Counted from the stretch's first letter, positions 28,922 through 36,665 are shown. The stretch: DNA of 49,947 nucleotides from an uncultured Clostridia bacterium (GCA_944360075.1 CALVTE010000007.1:1-49947); one strand, 5' to 3'. Translations and numbers: made by a program. Notes: generated by a model from the sequence alone, not told the origin.

Positions 28922-31900
28922 TTACACCAAGATTTCCGTCCAGCCTTCGCTTTGCATTTTGGTCAAAATCCAGTTGGAGTTGCCCGCATACTCAGCCGGC
29001 GGCTCTTGAAACTGTCCTGCCAAGCTCAAACCCTTTGGCACCGGACTGCTGTCAAAATTCAGCCATGCAAAACCACTGAAATCACTGCCGGTGTAAACCT
29101 TTTTGCTTGTCCCGCCACTTGTGATTATGCCAACCAGCCCGCCGATTGTGCCACTTTTTGTTACAACAAGTTTAAGGTCCGAATTGGTGCTAACAATGGC
29201 GTAGCAGTCGGTCAGTTTTGCTCCAGAAGAAACCAGTCTTACAACTGCAGCACATTCACGGCCATTGATTTCGGCGCCTTCAAGGCCGCAATTTGCAACT
29301 TGACCGCCACTCAAAATTATGCCTGCAATCCCGCCAGCATAGTGGCTTGCCGTGATGCTGCCATGGTTCTGACAGGTTGTGACGCTGCCAGAAATTCTGC
29401 CAAACATCCCCTTAACGCCCAGACCATCTGCATAGCTTTGCACATTTTGCACAGAAGCATTTGCGCTAATTTCAGCAGCGATAATTCCATTGGTAAATCC
29501 ATCATCATAAACATTGATTTGCCCGCTTGAGATGACAACGTTTTTGATTTGCCCACCGCTCCAAACGCTTCCAAACAACCCAAGCCATGTGTTGCTGATA
29601 ACGCCTTTGGTGTTGATTTTAAGGTTTGATATTTTGTGCCCTTGTCCGTCAAACACTCCAGAAAAACCGTAAGTGCTTGAATTGCTTAGAATTCCGCCGA
29701 TTGGCCACCAGTCATAGTTTGACAAGTTTATGTCAGCAGTAAGCACGATATGGTCAGAGCATGTTTGAGTCAAGGTTTTGTTTGCAAAATATGCAAGGTC
29801 AGCTGCCGAGTCAACTTTGTAAGGGTTTGATGCAGTTCCGCTGCCTTGCGGCTTTGTGCTGCGCATTGCCCAAGTGGCGCTCCAGTTTGCTTTTAATGTT
29901 GCGTTGCCGTGCATAGCAAAATAGTTGCCGGTAAAGTTCAGCCCTGACCTTGAGCTTTGTTTGTCCACAGTCTCAATGCTATCGTGAAGAATCATGTAGT
30001 CGCCGATTATGCCGTCAAAATATCCGCCAGCTGGTGTTGCAGAACCCGCACCTGCTTGAGCACCAATAAAAATGCCGTTGCTTGCGTGATAGCCAATTTG
30101 CCCAGAAGAAAAATCTGCCGATTCACCTTCCAAAGTGCCGTCGATATAAAGGCGAGCATTGTAGCCATCAAAAGTCATCACAAATTGATGCCAACCGTCT
30201 GCCAAATTTGCTGCTTTTGTTTTTGAAATCGCTCTTTTATAGCCAACTCCTTTGTCGTAAACGACTGCTTCGATATATTCCCCTTCTTCTTCAATGCCAA
30301 AGCCGCCGTCTTCTGCACAAGAAATAAGGCTCATTGCTTTTGAACTAAACTGTGACCAATCCTCCATATAAGCCCTAATTGCTACCGTGATTTTGTCGCT
30401 ATACATTGAGCTTCTTCCAAGGGCAACAAAGTTGTCGCCGTCAAAAATCTGATTTACGCCCAGTTTGTTTGTTTTTGGCAAAGTCAAACTTCCACTCGTC
30501 ACACTCCAGCCTGTGAAAGTATAGCCATTTTTGACAGGTGTGGTCAAATGATAAAGCCTGTCTGCCGCAACAGTTTTTGTAAGAGTGCCAGTCTCGGTGC
30601 GCAAAGTGCCGCCGTCAAGATTGATTGTGAGTGTGTAGTTTTCGCGTTCTGTGTAGATAAAGATTTGCGCATCCCAAACGCCAACACCCGCCGCTGGTTT
30701 GGAATAGTCTGCTTTGAAAGTATATGTTCCATTGCCGTTGTTTGTCAGCGTGCCTGAAGAGGCCGAAATTGATTTGAATTTAAAGCCTTCTCGCGGCTTT
30801 ATGTTTGAAATCGTCCAGCTTTCATAAACATACAAGCAGTCAAAGTCTTGGTCGGCGCCTGTGGAACTTTTTCCGTTGTAAGTTTGAGTGAAAGTCCCGC
30901 TGCGATAGTCTTGCACGCCTTCTGGTGACATAATATTCACATCAATTTTATATCTTGAATTAATAAAGTGCGGAAAGCCTTGGTTGCTTCGGCCGTCAAC
31001 GCCCCAAATTGAAAAATCCCATAAATGACTTGTGACTTCGCCTTCAGAATTTTGATAAGACCAGTTTGATGCTGTTTGAAAAAATGTGTCAATTTTGAAA
31101 GTGTTTTCACTCAAAGAAGAAAGATATTTCCCGCCCTCTTCGTCTGCGTTGTTGACGGCACCTGTTTTAGAATCACAGTTGCCGCCATAGTGGCAATTAT
31201 ATACCGAGACGTTTGTTCCGCCAATGCCACCCTTTGTTGTGTTTATAGCCCATGCAACCCGACCTGTGTTGTAACAATTCTCTGCTGTCCCCTCACCACC
31301 AATAATACCGCCTATGCTTTGCGTCGCTTTGAGCCCATCAGTGCTTGAGTATATCATTCCTTTTATTTCGCCAGTGTTGAAGCAAGATGCTGCAGTACTG
31401 AGGGGTATAGTACCTACAATCCCTCCAACATAACTTTCAATCCCTTGAATTGCTCCCGTATTGAAACAATTGCTTATACCGGCCATTCCACTGTTGCCGG
31501 CAATTCCTCCTACATGGTTATATCCTGACACATCGCTAGTATTGTAACAATTGGTTATCATAGCAAAGAATGATTGCCCTGCTATCGCCCCAACATAGTC
31601 ATTTCCTTGCACTAGAGAATTGACAATGCCGACATTTTTTATCTCTCCTACTTGGCCACCAGAAAGAAGATTGCTTGAAACAAAGCCAAAAAGTCCTGAA
31701 TGATCATAATCCGAGGTATTGCCAGCTGGTGTGTATAGCCCTGAAATTGTGTAGCCGTTGCCGTCATAGGTTCCGCAAAAGTATCCTGCATTTCCTGATC
31801 CGCCAATTGGCACCCAGTAGTGCGCTGAAAGGTCGATATGATTTGTTTGAATAAAATAACAGCCGCCATATTGATATACATCATTATCCTCGCCTTGCAT

Positions 31901-32215
31901 CAATTCGCCCGTTCTGGTGTTGGTGCGGTAGGCAAGCAGAGCAAGTTGAGCAGCCGTTGCGATTTTGTATGGATTGCCTTCTGAGCCGTCGCCGCCCGCA
32001 AAAGAAGAGCCCCGATAGTCATCCCAATATGTTGACGGATTTGTCGGGCCATCCGCAGCGGTGGTTTGGGTTAGGTCAGTTCTTCTCCCGTAATTTTTTA
32101 AAGCAAGGCCGGTGGCAAGAGCAATCAAAGCAAATATAGCCGCAAAAATGGTGGCAAAAATTTTTAGTCTTCTGCCCTTATCTTTTGTTGCAATGTTTGA
32201 AATGATTTTTTTCAC
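28922..32215 (-). CDS. GLUG/LamG multidomain surface protein
   Basis: 1097 aa from a GTG at 32215 with AGAGGTGA just upstream. Signal/anchor at about 14-38, identical to that of the interrupted gene at 6397-10956. Then: an N-terminal module (SHYWVPIG-type, about 85-200), four GLUG-like units (about 205-345), a beta-rich stretch, an InlB-type B-repeat (about 523-572, LDGGTLRTETG to GYTFTGW), a LamG/concanavalin-like domain (about 590-740, DGWHQFVMTFDGYNARLYIDG), a second GLUG-like region (about 800-1000), and the shared C-terminal module (about 1033-1097). These domains are typical of proteins that bind host or glycan ligands, so a surface adhesin is likely. No sortase motif. Intact, unlike its paralogue; only its ends are alike in DNA. 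Confidence 0.88.
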   Translation of the reverse strand: MKKIISNIATKDKGRRLKIFATIFAAIFALIALATGLALKNYGRRTDLTQTTAADGPTNPSTYWDDYRGSSFAGGDGSEGNPYKIATAAQLALLAYRTNTRTGELMQGEDNDVYQYGGCYFIQTNHIDLSAHYWVPIGGSGNAGYFCGTYDGNGYTISGLYTPAGNTSDYDHSGLFGFVSSNLLSGGQVGEIKNVGIVNSLVQGNDYVGAIAGQSFFAMITNCYNTSDVSGYNHVGGIAGNSGMAGISNCFNTGAIQGIESYVGGIVGTIPLSTAASCFNTGEIKGMIYSSTDGLKATQSIGGIIGGEGTAENCYNTGRVAWAINTTKGGIGGTNVSVYNCHYGGNCDSKTGAVNNADEEGGKYLSSLSENTFKIDTFFQTASNWSYQNSEGEVTSHLWDFSIWGVDGRSNQGFPHFINSRYKIDVNIMSPEGVQDYRSGTFTQTYNGKSSTGADQDFDCLYVYESWTISNIKPREGFKFKSISASSGTLTNNGNGTYTFKADYSKPAAGVGVWDAQIFIYTERENYTLTINLDGGTLRTETGTLTKTVAADRLYHLTTPVKNGYTFTGWSVTSGSLTLPKTNKLGVNQIFDGDNFVALGRSSMYSDKITVAIRAYMEDWSQFSSKAMSLISCAEDGGFGIEEEGEYIEAVVYDKGVGYKRAISKTKAANLADGWHQFVMTFDGYNARLYIDGTLEGESADFSSGQIGYHASNGIFIGAQAGAGSATPAGGYFDGIIGDYMILHDSIETVDKQSSRSGLNFTGNYFAMHGNATLKANWSATWAMRSTKPQGSGTASNPYKVDSAADLAYFANKTLTQTCSDHIVLTADINLSNYDWWPIGGILSNSSTYGFSGVFDGQGHKISNLKINTKGVISNTWLGLFGSVWSGGQIKNVVISSGQINVYDDGFTNGIIAAEISANASVQNVQSYADGLGVKGMFGRISGSVTTCQNHGSITASHYAGGIAGIILSGGQVANCGLEGAEINGRECAAVVRLVSSGAKLTDCYAIVSTNSDLKLVVTKSGTIGGLVGIITSGGTSKKVYTGSDFSGFAWLNFDSSPVPKGLSLAGQFQEPPAEYAGNSNWILTKMQSEGWTEILV
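28937..29130 (-). repeat. 3'-end dispersed repeat shared by the two GLUG genes
   Basis: About 190 bp encoding the last about 63 residues are almost identical in DNA to 6411-6600 (I see about five single-base differences), while the DNA inside the genes differs. It ends abruptly just after the codons for the IITSGGTSKKVYTG segment. Confidence 0.9.
32055..32182 (-). repeat. 5'-end dispersed repeat shared by the two GLUG genes
   Basis: About 128 bp encoding the signal/anchor and the TDLTQTTAA segment match 10801-10930 with only one or two differences. Together with the 3' repeat and the similar promoter, this means both genes have the same cassette ends around different bodies. Confidence 0.9.
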
Positions 32216-32255
32216 TGCTCACCTCTTGTTTTTAAGATAATTTTATTCTCTGCAA

Positions 32256-32285
32256 ATTTTAGCAAATTTTGCCAAATTTCGCAAA
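32256..32285 (-). promoter_or_regulatory. Promoter block of GLUG gene 2
   Basis: Minus strand: TTTGCG (32280-32285), 18-bp spacer, TAAAAT (32256-32261). The same block precedes GLUG gene 1 with the same spacing, and the spacer itself is conserved (GGCAAAATTTG). Confidence 0.6.
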
Positions 32286-32358
32286 CAAAAACAACAAGAT
32301 TTATCAAGAAATGTTGTGAGCGGCAAAGTTTGTAAGTGTTTAGGCCTGGGCCGCCACG

Positions 32359-33531
32359 TCAACCCCTAAGTTCGAGCTGGGCATAAGGTTGCCCCATCAA
32401 AACATGTTCAAATTGCCCATTTGTTTTTTTGACAAGCGGTTTGACGCTCACATTTTTTTGAAAAATCATCACAACGTCACTGCCACCAAACAAGAAAAAG
32501 CCCATCGGGTCGCCTTTTTTGACAAAACGCCCCTTACGCAACCCCTTTTCAAAATTGACAGAACACACTTGCGACATTCCAATAGGCAAAATTGCCACCA
32601 AGCCAAATTTTTCAGTTTGAACTATCACGCAAGCGCGCTGTTCAATCATTTGAAAGCCGGTTTCATTGAAATACACATATTTTTTCAACCGTTTGTCCCA
32701 CTCGGTGATGCCTCCGCCAGCACCTGCGCCCGCAATTTTTTTTATCTGAACAATTTTGCCCGAAACAGGAAAGTGGTAGCGATGATAATCGTTCATGGCA
32801 AGAAAGGTGTGAGTCATGGTGCCGCCCGCAAAGGCTTTTGCAAATTCGCCACCGCCAAGAAGCTGCTCGATTGAACTGAGTTTTGCCGACTTTAGGTTGA
32901 CATCTTTGTGGACAAGGTTGCTCTCATCATCAATTTGATAAAATCCCATTGGTTGCGAGTCGGCAGGGGCGACCACACTGCACTGTGCAATCGGTCTAGC
33001 GGCAGAAGAAGAGAGTTTTCGGCTGAAAAACTGATTGAAGGTTTTCCAGTTTTTTTCATCTTCATACCAGTCCTTGTCTAAGCCAAAACTTTGGTCTTTT
33101 CGCAGCAACTCACAACGCGTTTTGCTCCAGCTTTTTTTGCTAGACAAAAATTTGCCCCATGCTTTTGAAAAGCGCTTGATCCAACTTGCAATTGGCTCAA
33201 GATATTGCAGCGAAGGATAGTAAAACCCTTTGCCTTTAAGCTGGTCAAGCGGCTGGTCAAACAAATACCAGAAATACCCCGTCGTTTGATCCATTGCCTG
33301 AAAAAGAGAGCTGTATTTTGGCTCTTTCAAAACCTGCCAAGGGTCGCATTTGACAGCCCAATCCAAAAATTGATAAAGTTCTTCAAGCGATTGAGCGGGG
33401 TTTGTTGCTTTGTCGGGATTGTTTTTCTTTGCCAAAGCCAAACTTTTTTCAACCAAAGCCTTAAGATTTTGGTCTTTTTGCACAAATTTGATAAATTCTC
33501 TCGTTATTTTTTCATGTTTAACAGTTTTCAT
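32359..33531 (-). CDS. Phosphatidylserine decarboxylase-family protein
   Basis: 390 aa from ATG 33531 (an ATG three bases upstream is equally possible). The C-terminal half shows the family core: NDYHRYHFPVSGKI near residue 255, an internal PIGMSQVCSV segment near 330, and the self-cleavage region FLFGGSDVVMIF near 355, where the serine would become the pyruvoyl group. Usual enzymes have GST or GSS here; GSD is unusual, so the substrate may differ from phosphatidylserine. The first about 190 residues are specific to the longer PSD types. A perfect TATAAT lies 4-7 bases before the tandem ATGs and no ribosome site is seen, so the transcript looks leaderless. Stop is TGA. Confidence 0.82.
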   Translation of the reverse strand: MKTVKHEKITREFIKFVQKDQNLKALVEKSLALAKKNNPDKATNPAQSLEELYQFLDWAVKCDPWQVLKEPKYSSLFQAMDQTTGYFWYLFDQPLDQLKGKGFYYPSLQYLEPIASWIKRFSKAWGKFLSSKKSWSKTRCELLRKDQSFGLDKDWYEDEKNWKTFNQFFSRKLSSSAARPIAQCSVVAPADSQPMGFYQIDDESNLVHKDVNLKSAKLSSIEQLLGGGEFAKAFAGGTMTHTFLAMNDYHRYHFPVSGKIVQIKKIAGAGAGGGITEWDKRLKKYVYFNETGFQMIEQRACVIVQTEKFGLVAILPIGMSQVCSVNFEKGLRKGRFVKKGDPMGFFLFGGSDVVMIFQKNVSVKPLVKKTNGQFEHVLMGQPYAQLELRG

Positions 33532-33538
33532 CATAACA

Positions 33539-33567
33539 ATTATACCACAACCAACCAAACATCACAA
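33539..33567 (-). promoter_or_regulatory. Promoter for leaderless psd-like gene
   Basis: Minus strand: TTGTGA (33562-33567), 17-bp spacer, TGGTATAAT with TATAAT at 33539-33544, then four bases to the first and seven to the second of two tandem ATG codons. Confidence 0.6.
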
Positions 33568-33606
33568 CTTTTTTGAGCGTAAAACCGTCTTGCCGCAAAA
33601 ACACAG

Positions 33607-33640
33607 CAAAAAAGCACCCTCGTCAAAGAAGGTGCTTTTG
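33607..33640 (-). terminator. Terminator after tRNA-Leu and its 3' repeat
   Basis: AAAAGCACC and GGTGCTTTTTT arms with a T run on the minus strand; it lies between the duplicated tRNA 3' end and the psd-like gene. Confidence 0.75.
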
Positions 33641-33656
33641 CATTTTTCTATTGTTT

Positions 33657-33763
33657 TTTAAAATCTATCTGGTGCGGATAACAGGAACTATCACCCTAAA
33701 AATCTGACGATTTTTAGGGAACCCGATGAACCTTGCAGGTTCAACTCCTGTTGATAATATGTA
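33657..33763. repeat. tRNA-Leu-derived direct and inverted repeat element
   Basis: A perfect 30-bp direct repeat lies at 33657-33686 and 33764-33793; the second copy is the CCA end, acceptor strand and part of the T-arm of tRNA-Leu plus its 3' flank. Between the copies, 33734-33752 is an inverted copy (18 of 19 bases) of the tRNA T-arm. The DNA folds into a three-way junction: outer stem AACAGGA/TCCTGTT (33680-33686 with 33746-33752), an 11-bp hairpin CCCTAAAAATC/GATTTTTAGGG (33694-33719) and a 7-bp hairpin TGAACCT/AGGTTCA (33727-33743). It is not a functional tRNA. Confidence 0.85.
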
Positions 33764-33776
33764 TTTAAAATCTATC

Positions 33777-33858
33777 TGGTGCGGATAACAGGATTTGAAC
33801 CTGCACCCTTTCGGACTGGAACCTAAATCCAGCGCGTCTGCCATTCCGCCATATCCGC
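33777..33858 (-). tRNA. tRNA-Leu(UAG)
   Basis: 82 nt including an encoded CCA. Acceptor GCGGATA pairs with TATCCGC; the anticodon loop TTTAGGT gives anticodon UAG (reads CUA, CUN); the variable arm is of the long leucine type. A duplicated copy of its 3' end lies just downstream (33657-33686). Confidence 0.95.
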
Positions 33859-33977
33859 ACATAACTATGAAAGCAGGTTTATTATAGCACAAAAGTATAA
33901 TTTTGGCAATATTTTTGCTGTTTTAATGCAAAAATAACTCAAAGTCGGCAATTTTTAAAAAATTTTTTTGAAAAGTC

Positions 33978-34005
33978 TTGACATCCCCCCCCCGTATGTT
34001 ACAAT
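33978..34005 (+). promoter_or_regulatory. Promoter with a run of nine C in its spacer
   Basis: Perfect TTGACA (33978-33983), 16-bp spacer containing nine consecutive C (33985-33993), TACAAT (34000-34005). The ATG at 34042 follows with AAAGGGGG as ribosome site. Adding or losing one C changes the spacer to 17 or 15 bp, which would alter promoter strength. Confidence 0.75.
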
Positions 34006-34041
34006 GCCAATAGATTCATAAAGCAAAGGGGGAAAAGATTT

Positions 34042-34617
34042 ATGAAAGAAACAAATTATCAAAAATTTAAAAACATTAAAATAAGGGAGGCAAACGAAAA
34101 GATCGACAGCAAAGAGCCGAAAATCAAATGGACTGATGCAAACGGCATGAAGCTTGATGACGCTTATATCGCTGTTCAACAAGTAACGCACGAAATTGCT
34201 AAAGGCATGGCGAAAAAAAGAGAAACTAGCAATATTTCACCATTTATGGATTCTGTTGTTTATGAAAACATAAAACCATACACTGTTGAAGATTTTTTGA
34301 AAGATGTGGCACAAAAACATTGTCCAGACGAAGAAGAAACTAAAAAAACTTTTGTGAAAGATTTTAACACTTATGAAACGCTCATGACTTTGACTAAAAA
34401 TTTCGAGTCTGGTAAAGGAAACCGCGGCATGGCAATGGATATTTTGCCTGCTGTTACTGAAGAAATCAGCAAAATTGCCAGAGCAATTGCAGACTACGAA
34501 ACAGTTATGACTGGCAAAGTGGTAACTTTTGATGATGTGGTTTCCAAACTTGCAGCAAAAGAGCGTCAAATGGAAAAAGATTATGAAAAACTGATTGAAG
34601 AACAGCAATCAGAATAA
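34042..34617 (+). CDS. Hypothetical soluble protein behind a poly-C promoter
   Basis: 191 aa, not recognised. No signal peptide or membrane segment; charged and mostly helical, with a lysine/glutamate-rich N-terminus (KFKNIKIREANEKIDSKEPK) and a coiled-coil-like C-terminus (KERQMEKDYEKLIEEQQ). It contains one cysteine (near residue 94). It stands alone between its own promoter (33978-34005) and terminator (34645-34675). The promoter spacer has a nine-C run, so expression may vary between cells. No homologue comes to mind, and nothing nearby points to a function. Confidence 0.8.
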   Translation: MKETNYQKFKNIKIREANEKIDSKEPKIKWTDANGMKLDDAYIAVQQVTHEIAKGMAKKRETSNISPFMDSVVYENIKPYTVEDFLKDVAQKHCPDEEETKKTFVKDFNTYETLMTLTKNFESGKGNRGMAMDILPAVTEEISKIARAIADYETVMTGKVVTFDDVVSKLAAKERQMEKDYEKLIEEQQSE

Positions 34618-34644
34618 CCGCCGCTATTCCAAACAAGTTTGAAA

Positions 34645-34675
34645 AAACTTTGCCTTTTTGGGTAAAGTTTTTTTA
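34645..34675 (+). terminator. Terminator after the hypothetical gene
   Basis: AAACTTTGCC (34645-34654), T-rich loop, GGTAAAGTTT (34661-34670) with one G-U pair, then a T run. Confidence 0.8.
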
Positions 34676-34702
34676 TTATACCATCTTCGCTGCTCTTTTT
34701 GT

Positions 34703-34731
34703 TTGACAATACCCCGATATAGTTTTAAAAT
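34703..34731 (+). promoter_or_regulatory. Promoter for the leaderless flippase gene
   Basis: Perfect TTGACA (34703-34708), 17-bp spacer, TAAAAT (34726-34731), then eight bases to the ATG at 34740. No ribosome site lies in those eight bases. Confidence 0.65.
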
Positions 34732-34739
34732 AAAATAGT

Positions 34740-36119
34740 ATGACATCTGCTAAACAAAAAGAGTTTTGGAAATATTTTTTTGACACTTTCAATAGTGGGA
34801 AATATCTTCTTGCCAAATTTATCTTGACTTCAGTTTTATGCATTGTGATTTCCGTCATCTCCAACCTTTTGGGGGTGAAAGAGCTGACGTATCTAAACGC
34901 CTTTTTGTCGTTAAGCTACTTTGCAAGCATGATTTCTTTTGGAATTTCATCTGGGGTTTTGGTGTTTGTCAATCAAAATATAGATTCCAAAGAAAACGTT
35001 TCAAAATATGTTCGACAGGGTTTTGAATTGAATTTGATTGCTTCTTTGCTTTTTACTGCTTTCTTAGTGGCAGCGCCAAGATTTGTTATGGAAAAAATCA
35101 CAGGATATCTGCCCGAAGACTACACATTTTACTACATTATGTGCGGCTATTTTTTTCTCACTTGCATTTTTGGTTATCTATCAAATGTTATTCAAAATTT
35201 TGAACTATTTAAAATCACGTTATTTGTTGTTGCCTCTCCGCTTGTTTTAACCATAATTTCCTTTTTGATTTTATATTTTGCCGGAGCTTTTTATCTTATT
35301 CTTATCGCTATCATGTATGCCGTCACACAACTTGTCGGCACAGTTTTTGCCATTGTTTGCCTAATGCGCAACAAACTTTTTCCAATAAATGCATTAAAAC
35401 CAGCGGCCCTAAAATTCAAAGCCAGCCAGTGGCGACTACTTTTTTCAGTGTTCTTCTCAGAATTTGTTTGGAGCGTTGGCTATTATGCCACCAGCGTTGC
35501 CCTTTTGCGCGTTGACGAAGGCATTTTCAACACCTATTCCTATCTTGAAAATGTGCTCGATTTATTAAATGGCTTTTATTTCACTTACGCAATCATCTCT
35601 TCAATAAGAATCACGCAAGCGCTTGGACGCAATAATTTTGACCTCGCCTACAAACACGCCACCTATTCCATATACGCAACGCTTGTTCTTTGGTTTGCTT
35701 ATGCTGCCATATCGATGATTTTGATCTACCCCATCGCACTAGGTGTCAATGACGCATATTTCAATTTGATGTTCATCGCCCTGCCAGCCTATCTCATCAT
35801 CAACCTGTTCCGATTCGTGGGATGGATGTTCTGCTCATATATGCTCAAACTAGGTGGCAAAACCACTCTTCTGCTTGTCATGGAGATTCTTGCAACGCTT
35901 TATCTTATCGGTCTATGCTTTTTTATTCAATACCTTCCGCAAAACGTATTTTTGATTTATACCATGGTTTCTCTAGGCGATATAGTGCCTGTGCCAATTT
36001 ATTTTTATATGTATAAATCAAAAAAATGGATGGTTAATATCAACGACAATAGTGCGCTTGCCGCTGATACAAAAACAGAAAATTTGACAACGCCAGCCGA
36101 CAATACAAACAAAAAATAA
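34740..36119 (+). CDS. MATE/MOP-superfamily-like multi-pass membrane protein
   Basis: 459 aa with about 12 hydrophobic helices between residues 22 and 425, then a short Thr/Asn-rich tail. The layout and the first-half motifs (ISFGISSGVLVFVNQNIDSK near 62) resemble MATE-type exporters of the MOP flippase superfamily, which export drugs or flip lipid-linked sugars. I cannot assign a substrate. Single gene with a strong promoter whose -10 lies eight bases before the ATG; no Shine-Dalgarno, so probably leaderless. Downstream it runs into the 196-bp repeats, whose terminator-like hairpins may end the transcript. Confidence 0.8.
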   Translation: MTSAKQKEFWKYFFDTFNSGKYLLAKFILTSVLCIVISVISNLLGVKELTYLNAFLSLSYFASMISFGISSGVLVFVNQNIDSKENVSKYVRQGFELNLIASLLFTAFLVAAPRFVMEKITGYLPEDYTFYYIMCGYFFLTCIFGYLSNVIQNFELFKITLFVVASPLVLTIISFLILYFAGAFYLILIAIMYAVTQLVGTVFAIVCLMRNKLFPINALKPAALKFKASQWRLLFSVFFSEFVWSVGYYATSVALLRVDEGIFNTYSYLENVLDLLNGFYFTYAIISSIRITQALGRNNFDLAYKHATYSIYATLVLWFAYAAISMILIYPIALGVNDAYFNLMFIALPAYLIINLFRFVGWMFCSYMLKLGGKTTLLLVMEILATLYLIGLCFFIQYLPQNVFLIYTMVSLGDIVPVPIYFYMYKSKKWMVNINDNSALAADTKTENLTTPADNTNKK

Positions 36120-36173
36120 TTTTTGACAACTTTCATTAGGCAAAATTTTACAGAATAATATAAACTTTTTCAT

Positions 36174-36593
36174 AAGCCGCTTGCGCGGTTTTTTTGGTGG
36201 TGTTGCCCGGGGCGCGTTATGAGCGAACAAGCACACGTGATTGAAAGCGAATGGCCGAGCCACCCTTGCTTCGCTAGGCTTAGGCTCCGACCGGGACAAG
36301 GCCCGGGTTCCGCAAACAGAGTTTGCGCAAAGTTTGAAAAAACTTTGCAGAGCCCCAGGATAACAAAAAAAGCCGCTTGCGCGGTTTTTTTTGGTGGTGT
36401 TGCCCGGGGCGCGTTATGAGCGAACAAGCACACGTGATTGGAAGCGAATGGCCGAGCCACCCTTGCTTCGCTAGGCTTAGGCTCCGACCGGGACAAGGCC
36501 CGAGTTCTGCAAACAGAGTTTGCGCAAAGTTTGAAAAAACTTTGCAGAGCCCCGGGATAACAAAAAAAGCCGCTTGCGCGGTTTTTTTTTGGT
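36174..36593. repeat. 196-bp structured tandem repeat with terminator hairpins
   Basis: Unit 1 is 36174-36369, unit 2 is 36370-36566, and a third partial copy (the terminator hairpin only) runs to about 36592 and abuts tRNA-Lys. Units differ at about five positions. Each starts with the hairpin AAGCCGC-TTGC-GCGGTT plus T run and includes the hairpins CGCAAAC-AGA-GTTTGCG and GCAAAGTTT-GAAA-AAACTTTGC, plus GGCTC/GAGCC and CCGGG/CCCGG pairs. They are markedly GC-richer than the surroundings. Open frames within (for example 36219-36419 or 36018-36299) cross the units and are not genes. The 36120-36592 stretch has no coding gene. Confidence 0.88.
36562..36589 (-). terminator. Terminator of the tRNA operon
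   Basis: Minus strand: AACCGC-GCAA-GCGGCTTTTTTT directly after the CCA of tRNA-Lys. The same hairpin recurs at about 36363-36393 and 36174-36197 in the tandem repeat, and being symmetrical could also work on the plus strand. Confidence 0.75.
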
Positions 36594-36665
36594 GGCCTAC
36601 CCGGGGCTCGAACCCGGGACCCCTTGATTAAAAGTCAAGTGCTCTACCGACTGAGCTAGTAGACC
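36590..36665 (-). tRNA. tRNA-Lys(UUU)
   Basis: 76 nt with encoded CCA. Acceptor GGTCTAC/GTAGGCC; anticodon loop CTTTTAA gives UUU. Last gene of the six-tRNA operon. Confidence 0.96.

Noticed and set aside
33665..33892. 75-aa frame over tRNA-Leu
   Set aside because: It runs across the tRNA and its repeat; a translated RNA gene, not a protein.
36018..36631. Frames in the 196-bp repeats sharing SEPKPSEARVARPF
   Set aside because: They cross repeat units and terminator hairpins on both strands, and the similarity only reflects the duplicated DNA.
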